The notes under the pieces are model-generated. The model was not told the origin of the DNA and made no database searches. It saw only the letters and a program-made list of their open reading frames with translations. Positions 11,270 through 20,824 of a stretch of 64,000 nucleotides of DNA are shown here, in pieces. This stretch comes from Clitoria ternatea. Taxonomy: Eukaryota > Streptophyta > Magnoliopsida > Fabales > Fabaceae. The translations under genes were made by a program, and so were the position numbers. The stretch spans positions 83,641,501 to 83,705,500 of the forward strand of contig CM075670.1 in NCBI GenBank assembly GCA_037962975.1, given 5' to 3'. Within the stretch, counting starts at the first letter, position 1. Every line of letters begins with the position of its first letter.

Positions 11270-12841
11270 CTGGTGCTACAAATAGACCTCCTACTTTCAA
11301 TGGGGAAGGCTATGCATTTGGAAAGAAAGAATGAAAACTTTTATACAATCAATTGACCTGAAAGTTTGGAATGCAATTGAAAAGGGTCCCTTCATACCAA
11401 TGCATGTTTTAGATGGTATACAAGTTGAGAAACTCATGGATGATTGGAGTAGTGAAGAGGAAAAGAAAGTCCAATACAATTACAAAGCTAAAAATCTCAT
11501 CACCCTTGCTCTAGGTCCGGATGAGTTCTTTAGAGTTGTAACTTGTAAAACCACTAAGGAAATGTGGGACACTCTCCAAGTCACTCATGAGGGAACTAGT
11601 GATGTAAAAGATTCTAAAATTAGCACACTTACTAGTCAATATGAGAGTTTTAGGATGAACTCGGGAGAAACCATTGTTGAATTGCAAAAGAGATTTACTT
11701 TAATTATCAATCACCTCATTACTCTTGGCAAGACTTACACTAACAAATAGCTCATTCATAAAGTTTTGAAAAGCTTTACTAGGGAGTGGCAACCTCTTGT
11801 CATCGCTATCAAAAAATCACCAAATATAAATGATATGTCTCTTACTACATTATTTGTTAAGTTACAAGAGTAGAAACAAGAGTTGAAAGATTTAAAGATG
11901 GCGGAAGAGGAAGAAAAATCTTCCAAGAAAAAAGGACTAGCTCTCAAGGCCACTTCTATCAATGAAGATGAATCCGGTAGTGAGCTTGATGAAGAAGAAG
12001 AGTTTGGACTATTTGTGAAGTGTTTTGGGAAATTCATGAGAAACAAACGCTTCTAAAGAAGTTTCAAACCTCAAGGTAAGAAACCTATTTCTAAAGAAAA
12101 TTCCTCCTCACCCAATTGTTTTGAATGTGGCAAGGAAGGGCACTTTAAAGTAGATTGTCCAAACCTCAAGAAGAAAAGTAAAGAGAAAGGAGGAAGAAGA
12201 AGAGCATACATTGCTTGGGACGAAAATGATGTGAGTAACTCGGATGAATCAGAAAGTGAAGAAGCAAATCTTTGCTTAATGGCCAACCACCATGAAGAAG
12301 AGGATGAGGTAAATCATCATGAACTTGACAAAGATGAATTGTATGATGCTTTTGAAGAATTATATGACAAATTTGTTAAAATCTTAAACAAGTATAAACT
12401 ATCTAGGAAAACCATTGGCGCTCTAGAAATGCATCTCATGGAGCTTAGTAAAGAAAATGAAAGCTTGAAAGAAAAAGTAGCTAATGCTCAAACATGATCT
12501 AAGATCAAACCATGTGAATTTGCTATAAAATGTGACACTCTTGAAAAGGAAGTTTTAGACCTAAATAAAACTATTGAAAAATTCACAAATGGTAGAGATA
12601 ATCTAGATGCATTACTTGGAAAACAAAGATGCATGTTTGACAAAATCGGATTAGGAAATAATCTCACTAAAAAGGAAAAGCATTATAAGAATTTCTTTAT
12701 GCCACCTAGAAAGTCTTCATCACCATTTACTAAATGCAATCATTGTGGTGCTAAGGGTCATAATGCTTCAAATTGCCATGTTAGAAAATTTGGACCAAAA
12801 GTGGTAAGAAAGGTATGGGTTCCCAAAGGAACATTACCATA
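11270..12841 (+). pseudogene. gag of the SIRE-type Copia element
   Basis: Begins in mid-gag after the Athila insertion. A one-base deletion near 11318 shifts the conserved opening (FNGEGYAF then WKERM in relatives), after which frame 11331-12842 is uniform but broken by stops at 11748 (TAG), near 11870 (TAG), near 12053 (TAA) and 12495 (TGA). The UBN2-like gag domain is at 11331-11750. A zinc knuckle CX2CX4HX4C follows at about 12118-12160, then acidic, coiled-coil-like stretches (12231-12497), and a second knuckle beginning CNHCGAKGH at about 12735-12775. Two separated knuckles and a long C-terminal extension fit SIRE gag. Confidence 0.85.
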
Positions 12842-12909
12842 AGCTAACCAAAAATGACCCAACATAAAATGGGTACCAATTTCTCTAAACTAATTTTGTT
12901 TTGTAGGTA

Positions 12910-14293
12910 TGTTTCAAGGCAAGAAACACCCATTGGTACCTAGATAGTGGATGTTCAAAGCACACGACGGGTGATATAAGCAAGTTCACATCATTCACAC
13001 CCAAAAGAAAAGGAAGTGTCACCTATGGGGATAATAGCAAGGGAAGAATTCTTGGCATTGGAAAAATTGGTAAAAATTCTTCCACTTCAATTAATGATGT
13101 ATTATATGTAGAAGGACTCAAACACAATTTGCTTAGTATAAGTCAATTATGTGACAAAGGATATAGAGTAATATTTGAATCAAATGGTTGCATAATTAAA
13201 AATAAGCAAAATAAAGAGGTAAAGTTTGTCGGTCAAAGAGTTGATAATATTTACATGATTGATGTTGATTGCTTATCCTCAAATGATGTACAATGCTTTA
13301 TGACTAAAGAGGATGAATCATGGCTATGGCATAGAAGAATAGCTCATACATATAGACCATCTAAATAAACTTGTTTCTAAAGAATTAGTGATTCGGTTGC
13401 CAAAGCTAAAATTTGAAAATAAATTTTATGATGCATGTCAAAAGGGAAAACAAGTAAAGGCATCATGTCAAGCTAAAAATGTTGTTTCAACTCAAAGGCC
13501 TTTAAAACTTTTGCACATGGACTTGTTTGGACCCTTTAAGGTCAAGAGCTTTAGTGGCCATTATTATGGTCTAGTGATTGTGGATGACTATTCTAGATAT
13601 ACATGAACATTGTTTCTTACTCACAAAAATGAAACATATCATGTATTCAAGAAACTAGCCAAGGTTATCCAAAATGAACAAAACTCAAAGATTGCATCCA
13701 TTAGAACCGATCATGGGGAAGAATTTGAAAATCAATCATTTGAAAAATTTTATGAAAAACATGGTATTGAACATAATTTTTCAGCTCCTAGAACACCACA
13801 ACAAAATGGAGTGGTTGAAAGGAAAAATAGATCTTTAGTGGAGCTTGCTAGAACCATGCTGAATGAAAACAATATTGCCAAGCATTTTTGGGCCGATGCG
13901 GTAAACACCACTTTTCATGTCATGAATCGATGTTTAATAAGGCCAATTTTTAAGAAAACCTCCTATGAGCTTTACAAAGGTAGAAAACCAAATATTTCCT
14001 ATTTTCATGTATTTGGATGCAAATGCTTTATGCTTAACAATGGAAAGGATAATCTAGGAAAATTTGATGTAAAATCTGATGAGGCAATCTTTCTTGGATA
14101 TTCATCATCTAGTAAATCTTATCATATCTTTAACAAACAAACTAATACCATTGAAGAGTCCATTCATGTGAAATTTGATGAAAATGGCCATAACTCCCCG
14201 AGAAAGGAAGATGTTGATGATCTTGTAGGTACCCGCCAAGAATTAAACTTGGATGATGAAGAAGAAGGTGACCAAGAAGTAGATATAACCTAA
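12910..14293 (+). pseudogene. Protease and integrase of the SIRE-type Copia element
   Basis: The protease active site WYLDSGCSKH is at 12934-12963. It is followed by the GAG-pre-integrase domain (HNLLSISQLCDKGY, LWHRRIAHT near 13322). A frameshift lies near 13350. The integrase core shows all three acidic residues: Asp in HMDLFGP (about 13517), Asp in IRTDHGEEF (about 13707) and Glu in NGVVERKNR (about 13815). The zinc domain appears to have lost one cysteine: FYDACQKGK has Tyr where relatives usually have Cys. A TGA at 13604 replaces a Trp expected in the family. The frame ends in an acidic linker at 14293. Confidence 0.88.
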
Positions 14294-15760
14294 AGTGAGG
14301 CTATTATTGATGAACATTGGATATTGGCCATGCAAGATGAATTAAATCAATTTGAAAGAAATGAAGTTTGGGAACTTATGCCAAAACCCAATGACCATCA
14401 AGTAATAGGAACTAAATGGGTATTTAGAAACAAGCTTGATGAAAATGGAATAATAACTAGAAACAAAGCTAGGCTAGTAGCTAAGGGATACAATCAAGAA
14501 GAAGGAATTGACTATGAAGAAACGTATGCTCCCGTAGCTAGGTTAGAAGCCATTAGGTTATTATTGGCCTTTGCATGTTGTAAGGACTTTAAGTTGTATC
14601 AAATGGATGTCAAAAGTGCCTTCTTGAATTGATATATTCAAGAAGAAGTATATATTAATCAACCTCCTGGTTTTGAAAACTATCGATTTCCAAATCATGT
14701 TTTCAAACTAAGAAAAGCTTTGTTTGGTTTAAAACAAGCTCCAAGAGCTTGGTATGAAAGATTGAGCAAATTTCTTTTGGAAAACAATTTTGAAAGAGGA
14801 AAAGTTGATACAACATTATTCATAAAGCACAAAAAGAAAGACATATTTTTGGTACAAATATATGTGGATGATATCATTTTTAATGCCACTAATTAATCAC
14901 TTTGCAAGGAGTTTGCTAAGATAATACAGGATGAATTTGAGATGTCCATGATGGGTGAACTCACATTCTTCCTTGGACTGCAAATCAAGCAAACAAGAGA
15001 AAGAACATTCATTAGCCAATCTAAATATTGCAAAGAGTTGCTCAAGAAATTCAACATGGACAAGACAAACGAGATTGCCATACCTATGAGCACATCATGC
15101 TACTTGGACAAAGATAAGAAAGGTAAAGATGTGGAAATTACCAAATATCGAAGTATGATTGGATCTTTACTCTATCTCACTGCATGTAGACCGGATATAA
15201 TGTTTGCGGTTTGTATGTGTGTAAGATATCAAGCATGTCCAAAAGAATCTCACCTAAGCGCTATAAAACGGATAATGAAATATCTTGTTGGAACTCTAAA
15301 TGTAGGTCTTTGGTATCCTAAAGGTGTTAAATGTACTCTTATAGGATATTCTGATGCTGATTTTGCTGGCTATAAACTTGATAGAAAAAGCACTAGTGGT
15401 ACATGTCATTTGCTTGGTAACTCTCTTGTTTCTTGGCATAGCAAGAAACAAGTAAGTGTTGCATTATCAATAGCTGAGAGAGAATATGTTGCAGCTGGAA
15501 GTTGTTGTGCTTAAATCATTTGGATGAGGCAACAACTTCTTGACTTTGGTGTTATATTAGACCATGTGCCTCTTAAATGTAACAATACTAGTTCCATTAA
15601 TATTTCAAAGAATCCTTTCATGCACTTAAGAACCAAACATATAGAGATAAGACACCATTTCATTAGAGATCATGTGTTAAAGGGTGATTGTGTGCTTGAA
15701 CATGTTGAAACCTCTAAGCAATTAGCTGATATATACACAAAACCTCTTGCAAAGGAATAA
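14294..15760 (+). pseudogene. Reverse transcriptase and RNase H of the SIRE-type Copia element
   Basis: Starts after a TAA at 14291. The RT opens with WELMPKPNDHQVIGTKWVF and runs through ARLVAKGYNQEEGIDY, QMDVKSAFLN and the catalytic box IYVDDIIF near 14860. Stops occur at 14630 (TGA, after AFLN), near 14894 (TAA) and 15512 (TAA). The RNase H follows with SDADFAG, DRKSTSGTCHLLG and the family's C-terminal TKHIEIRHHFIRDHV; the natural end is the TAA at 15758-15760. Domain order and length fit a normal Copia RT-RNase H. Confidence 0.9.
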
Positions 15761-15965
15761 TTCATTAATATAAGAAGAGAATTAGGCATATTAGACATTT
15801 CCAATTGTGTTTAATATTAATTGATATTGATGGCTCCTTAACTTACAATGTGTTTGATGAGTGAATAATGTTTGATTGATGAAATAAGCATGTTCTATTC
15901 CATGAAAATTAAGCCATTGATGCCTTTGATTGAAAAACATGTGTTTTAAGCATTTTGGGCTATCA

Positions 15966-16266
15966 TAATTGATTACATGGCCTTATCTAATCGATTAGCA
16001 TCTTTCTGTCTTGACCATAATCGATTAGATAGCTACATATAGTCGATTAGTGAGTCTCTGTGTTATAACTAATCGATTAGTGTCTTTGCCAAATCGATTA
16101 GTGACGTTCTGTCTTCCAAATAATTGATTATCCACTCTTCCTAATCAATTACAAAGTTTCTGTTTTTAACGCAATCGATTATACACCGGGTATAATCGAT
16201 TAGAAAGCCTGTCGTTCCAAATTTTGAAGGGGTGTAATCGATTACACCTAACCCCGTAATCGATTA
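15966..16266. repeat. Paired palindrome array, word TAATCGATTA, between pol and ORF3 of SIRE
   Basis: Twelve words (perfect 10-bp palindrome or one- to two-base variants) start at 15966, 15988, 16018, 16040, 16070, 16091, 16121, 16142, 16172, 16193, 16235 and 16257. Spacings are 22, 30, 22, 30, 21, 30, 21, 30, 21, 42 and 22 bp, an almost strict alternation with a 51-52 bp period. TTCTGTC or TCTGTG sits in most of the longer spacers. It ends 100 bp before a TATA box and about 210 bp before ORF3. Confidence 0.95.
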
Positions 16267-16365
16267 CGAAAGCATCAGGAGCGTTAATTTGAAAGCATAA
16301 TCCGTGTGTGCCTCTTTCACCCAATCCTAATCACTCCTCTAAACCCTATTTTTCACTCTTAAATC

Positions 16366-16374
16366 CTATAAATA
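16366..16374 (+). promoter_or_regulatory. TATA box ahead of the SIRE third ORF
   Basis: CTATAAATA, with CCCC after it, 100 bp upstream of the ATG at 16474. A CT/CA-rich, ATG-free stretch like a plant 5' leader lies between. It has the same layout (array, about 100-120 bp, CTATAAAT) as the element's own LTR at 18617, suggesting an internal promoter. Confidence 0.55.
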
Positions 16375-16473
16375 CCCCTTCCCTCACACCTCTCATCTCA
16401 CACCTCAAATCTCTTCTCCTCTAAACCTTCCCAAATTCTCAAAAACCCTTCATTCTCTTCTTCTCCTCTCACA

Positions 16474-17514
16474 ATGTCTTCCTTAAGGAATGTCAAAAGA
16501 ACTAGGTCCTCCATTGCCCAAACCAATAACCCTCTTGACTTTTCAAGATTTTTCACAAATCCTAGGGATCTCACCAACTTCATAAAGAACTTTTCAGAGA
16601 AGGACATCATCTTCCCTCACTTCATCAATGCTGCAGTTTTTGACAATCCTAGTTTCACCTTCACCCAATCCCTTCACCACTACAACCTCATGCCTTTTCT
16701 CACACTCAAAGAAGAATTCTACTATCCTGAACTCATAAGAGTTTTCTTTTGCACTCTCAAATTGGTTGATGGGGTACTTGAGGTAAGAGTCAAAAATATG
16801 ACTCTAAAGATTACAAATGAGCAACTTGCTGAAATTACCCAACTTTCCCTCTCCGATGCTGAGTTTGCTATTGGTCATCCAGAAGATGAGTGGGACTTCA
16901 ATGGCATTGCTGCTCGCCAATCATTGTGGAAAGCCAACTGTCCTCTTAGTAATCACAAATTGGTAGGCCATCTCACTCTAAACAATCGTCTCCTTCACTT
17001 CTTTTTGGTCAAACTTCTGGTCCCCTGTGGTGGGAACTATGCCCTTGTGGAAGAAGATGATGTACTCTTGATGTGGGCTATCCTTAACCAAAAGGAGATC
17101 AACTGGATTCAACTCCTCAAGCTTCATATGCTCAAGGCCAAGGAGCAACAAAAACTTCCTTATGCTATCCTCCTCACCAAAATCTTCAAAGCCTATGGTG
17201 TTGACATTGTTAGGGAGCTTCCAAAAAAAGTCTCTGCTCAAGCTTGCATTGGCACTCACCATCTCACCAAGATGGGAATGGTCAATGTTGGAGGAAGATG
17301 GATCTTCAAGAGCGATAAGATTCATGGAAGCAGTCCTTTTGAAGAAGATCATCCCGTTAATCCTCCTTCACCTGTTGCTGATCCTACTGCTCCCGTAACA
17401 CAAGGCGAACCATCTGCTCCTATTGACCCTTTCACCTCCCTCTATGCCTATCTTGATTGGCGTTTTGAAAGGATTGATAATACCCTTCAAGAATTTCAAA
17501 TGACCGAGCAATAA
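16474..17514 (+). CDS. Third ORF of SIRE element, envelope position, plant-transposon-protein-like
   Basis: 346 codons from an ATG in good context (ACAATGTC) to a TAA at 17512-17514. Residues 60-200 resemble the putative plant transposon protein domain found in many plant retroelement ORFs: FYYPELIRVFF, then a strand-rich stretch and a GHPEDEWDF-like segment. A proline-rich linker (NPPSPVADPTAPV) follows near residue 295, then a C-terminal segment likely to be helical. No signal peptide or clear membrane helix is visible, so calling it an envelope protein rests on position only. The next frame continues open for 34 codons after the TAA, with EQRYEEL-like coiled-coil sequence; the TAA is probably a mutated CAA, so the protein has lost its tail. 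Its openness contrasts with the broken pol. Confidence 0.75.
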   Translation: MSSLRNVKRTRSSIAQTNNPLDFSRFFTNPRDLTNFIKNFSEKDIIFPHFINAAVFDNPSFTFTQSLHHYNLMPFLTLKEEFYYPELIRVFFCTLKLVDGVLEVRVKNMTLKITNEQLAEITQLSLSDAEFAIGHPEDEWDFNGIAARQSLWKANCPLSNHKLVGHLTLNNRLLHFFLVKLLVPCGGNYALVEEDDVLLMWAILNQKEINWIQLLKLHMLKAKEQQKLPYAILLTKIFKAYGVDIVRELPKKVSAQACIGTHHLTKMGMVNVGGRWIFKSDKIHGSSPFEEDHPVNPPSPVADPTAPVTQGEPSAPIDPFTSLYAYLDWRFERIDNTLQEFQMTEQ

Positions 17515-17972
17515 CATTTTGAGCTTATGGAGCAGCGATATGAGGAGCTCTCCAACAAAATCTCTAAAATGCACTTCTTTAATCCCAATAATTATATCTT
17601 TCTTGTTTCGTTATGATTATTTCCAATTCTGCACTTTCAATTCTGAATTAAATTTATGCATTTTCATTATGTACCTTTCTCTTATGAATGAATGAAGTTT
17701 ATCTTTCAATTATCTCTCTGCTTTACCTTGCTTTATTTGCTTTTGATGATTACAAAGGGGGAGAAAAATTAGTGTTCCTCTAATAACAAAGCAATAATAA
17801 CAAGTGGTTAACAAATTGGTTCTAAGTTCAATTGGTTCTATAATAACAAGTGGTTAACAATTGGTTCTAAAATCAAAACAACAAGATAAAAAAAATTATG
17901 CATAAACTCCTTAAGAAAAGGGGGAAAATTTTACCTTGACTAACATTCTCATGAGATGAACATTATTTGTCA

Positions 17973-17991
17973 TCATCAAAACAAGGGAGAA
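17973..17991 (+). other. Polypurine tract region of SIRE element
   Basis: TCATCAAAACAAGGGAGAA ends directly at the 3' LTR. SIRE elements commonly show CATCATCAAAAAGGGGGAGA at this point, so this is a slightly decayed copy. A second purine run (ACAAAGGGGGAGAAA, about 17753-17767) lies 230 bp upstream and may be an extra tract or an older duplication. Confidence 0.7.
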
Positions 17992-18174
17992 TGTGTTTGA
18001 ATAATTATTTCAGGTTATGTGGTTTTGATAATGACAAAGCAATCACTTGAAGAATCATGAACAAGGAGACAAAGTATGAAAATGCAAGATTTATGAGTAT
18101 GAACCTGTGAAGAAAAACTAAGGAAAAAGAGGCAAGCATCAGTCCAAGCATCAGACCTGCAAAAACATGAAGCC

Positions 18175-18496
18175 TAATCGATTACAGTGGTACCTTAGTC
18201 GATTACACAGCTTCTGTCCATCATATAATCGATTAGCACATTAAGCCTAATCGATTGTAAAGGTTTTGTTTGTTATATAATTGATTGCACCAAGCTAGCT
18301 AATCGATTACACAACTGAGAAACTAAATGGAAAGCATCAGGTATCAGTTACAATCGATTACAAGGAGTCTAAAATTAATTACCAAGGTTCTGTCTGTTGC
18401 CTAATCGATTACAAGAAGAATCATAATCGATTACAAGGCCTGTTACACTAAAGAAATCAAAGCATAATTGGTTACAGCTCGAGGCGTAATCGATTA
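18175..18496. repeat. Paired palindrome array, word TAATCGATTA, in the SIRE LTR U3
   Basis: Words start at 18175, 18196, 18226, 18248, 18278, 18300 and onwards to 18487. The first spacings are 21, 30, 22, 30 and 22 bp, the same rule as the array at 15966-16266. Later members are more diverged. CTTCTGTC and TTCTGTCTG occur in long spacers. Confidence 0.92.
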
Positions 18497-18616
18497 CACT
18501 AGTGCTAGATTTTGGGGAAAGTGTTTTTAAATGCAAAACTAACTCATTTCTCCATTAACATTCGAATTCCCATGTTGTGCGATGGCTATGAAGACTTTAG
18601 GGCTCCTCTCCAAGGC

Positions 18617-18624
18617 CTATAAAT
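18617..18624 (+). promoter_or_regulatory. TATA box of the SIRE LTR
   Basis: CTATAAAT, about 120 bp after the last palindrome and 760 bp before the LTR end. It is followed by a leader starting GGAACACTCATTC. Confidence 0.6.
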
Positions 18625-19382
18625 GGAACACTCATTCAAGCTACTCAAAGCACCCAAATCCATCAAAGAGAAATCAATTATTGAGTCTTGTGAGTTCTAT
18701 TTCTTGTATAGTTTCAATTTCTGAAACTTTAAGCTTATACTTGTATATCCTCTCTTATTTATCATTGTTAGAGCCTTTCATTTGCTTATCCACTCTATTG
18801 AGAGAGTAAATTGCTTGTAAACACAAACACCAAACACCAAGTTTCACTCTAGGTTGAGTGGTCACAAAGGTTGGGGTTCAACCTTTGGGTATTGAGAGTT
18901 TGAGAGATTGGGTGGGTTACCCTTGTGCTAGTGAGGATTGAGTTCTTGAGTGTGGGACACTAGGAAGCTGCAATTGCTCATAGCTTGTATCTCTAAACTT
19001 TAATAGTGGAAATCCTTCAAGTGGGTTACTTGAAGGCGAGACGTACACCGGGTTGGTGGAACTCGTTAAATCGGTTTGCAAGCTTCTCTTCCTTACTCTC
19101 TTGCATTTATTTATTGCATTTGATTGGTATATTGTTTTCGTAGTGATTATATTGCTTGAACTTGATTAATTTGGCTAAGTTAAGTTTATGCACACCAAGT
19201 ATTTGATAAATTGTTAAGGCCACCTCTACACATATTTCACCTTAGCACTTGCATTTTACTTGTTGTCTCTTGCATATTATTGTCTTGTGTAAAAAGGGAA
19301 TCAAGTTTAAAGGCATTCCAAGCAAAATTTTTAAACACTCAATTCACCTCCTCTCTTGAGTATTGAGGCCACTTGAATAACA

Positions 19383-20824
19383 GAACCCCGTCAAAGAACC
19401 CCCCTTACGGATCCTTTGAACGGCCAATGCATATGATGCATGGATGCATTAAATCTGAGTTAAATTATCAAATTCCTTTATATAATTAATCTTAACAATA
19501 AAATTATCATAACAATCAAAGTACTATTTTATTACATTTATAAGCATACTCCATATATCATAATCCAAAGAATATGGAAACACATTTTCCATAATACTTA
19601 TTAATACATCATAATCCAAAGAATACGGAAACACATTTTCCATACTATTAATATATCATAATCTAAAGAATAGGGAAACACATTTTTCATATTAATATTA
19701 TAAAATTATACTACTAAAATAATTTAAAAACAAGAATTTTTCTCCTTTAAATATGTTTGAATAAACTTTTGAAATTAATTTAATTAAACATATTTATTTA
19801 TTTCAAGATAAAATCTCAAGGATAATTAGAAATTCATTAATTAATGTAAATTCTGATTTATATAAAAAATATCACTATTTTAAGTTTTTAATCATATTTA
19901 CAAAAATGTCACTGGTCTTATTTATGAAAATGCCACTGTTCAGATTTAATTACAAAAATACCACCGTTTCTGATTTAATTAGAAAATTGTCACCGCTTCT
20001 GGTTTTTAACACCGGTTGAAAATATCCGTTATTAAAAGAGGTCTGATTTGTAGAAAATAAAACAATACTTTGTTTTTCTCTGTTTTTGTTGTTTTAATCA
20101 TTTCAATTATAAATTAAGCATGCTAATTGATTCCAAATCACCATACAACATTAGAAACATATCATATATCATATTCTATATCAATTAACACCAATTTCAT
20201 AACTTAATTCAATTTAAATTAAAATCTAACTATATGGGTTTCTAAACCATTAATCAATTAAACAAGCAATTCTAACTTAATTCCTATCTATTTAATATCC
20301 TATCTCTTTTTTCTTACCTCAATTGAAGATTTCTCAAGCACTAGATTGCTTTGCCTCCTTGTTTCTCCTCAATTCTTCAAGTGGGTGTGGTTCCTTAATA
20401 TGAAAAATGGAAAGGCTTTAAGATATGGAAATGAAGATTTAGAAGCTTGAAGAAGATGATGGAGGGCTATAGGATTTGTGAAGTATTTGATTTTAAAGAA
20501 ATTTGGGAAGTGGAGGCCTTATTTATAGGCTGCATAAGGCGGTTAAGTTATGGCGGTGCGTGAAGAAGGAAGAAGGATCGGGCGGAAAATCTCATATTTT
20601 TTCTCTTTTCTTTAATTAACGGGTTCCTTAATAATTTTACGTTTTATTGTGTGTTCTGCTTCCGTTTAGTCTCATTTTAAATTCAATTTACAAACTAAAA
20701 GTATCCCATAACCAGAATTAAATTTCCTATTTTTTAAAATTTAGTTCTTATCTTCTTTGAGAAACATCAATTTTTAATGTTTAATTACTGATATAAATTT
20801 AATTATAAAGAATGGGCTGTGACA
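19383..20824 (-). repeat. 3' LTR of Ty3 element 2 (partial)
   Basis: Matches 26388-27804 along its length, with many substitutions and small indels. It ends GGGCTGTGACA at 20824 (minus-strand start TGTCACAGCCC). Internal tandem repeats are shared by both LTRs: about three copies of a 50-60-bp unit around CATAATCCAAAGAATA (19553-19700), and about four copies of a 30-bp unit around ACAAAAATACCACCG (19895-20010). A minus-strand splice donor GGTAAGA lies at 20317. Confidence 0.88.

Larger units (their letters stand above)
11270..19382 (+). mobile_element. SIRE-type Ty1/copia retrotransposon with a third ORF (5' end missing)
   Basis: Order on the plus strand: gag, protease, integrase, RT, RNase H (11270-15760), a palindrome array and TATA box (15966-16374), an ORF in the envelope position (16474-17514), polypurine tract, and 3' LTR (17992-19382). 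Integrase before RT marks it as Copia; the long gag, the extra ORF after pol and the PPT context CATCATCAAAACAAGGGAGA are typical of the SIRE/Maximus lineage. The 5' LTR and gag start are cut off by the Athila insertion at 11269. Its 3' LTR ends inside an older Ty3 LTR. The pol region has many stops, so the copy is dead. Confidence 0.9.
17992..19382 (+). repeat. 3' LTR of the SIRE-type element (about 1.39 kb)
   Basis: Starts TGTGTTTGAATAATTA after the polypurine tract and ends TTGAATAACA; the stretch CAATTCACCTCCTCTCTTGAG before the end is a hallmark of SIRE LTR tails. It contains a TAATCGATTA array (18175-18496) and a TATA box (18617-18624). The next bases, GAACC (19383-19387), are the expected target duplication. 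The 5' LTR is outside the window. Confidence 0.82.

Noticed and set aside
15966..16266. Palindrome arrays as CRISPR arrays
   Set aside because: Plant retrotransposon context, repeat word only 10-14 bp, spacers not unique captured sequence, no cas genes, and spacing alternates 22/30 rather than being constant.
16474..17514. Calling the SIRE third ORF a viral envelope glycoprotein
   Set aside because: No signal peptide, membrane helix or cleavage motif is visible; only position after pol supports an envelope role, so it is described by position and by its plant transposon protein-like domain.
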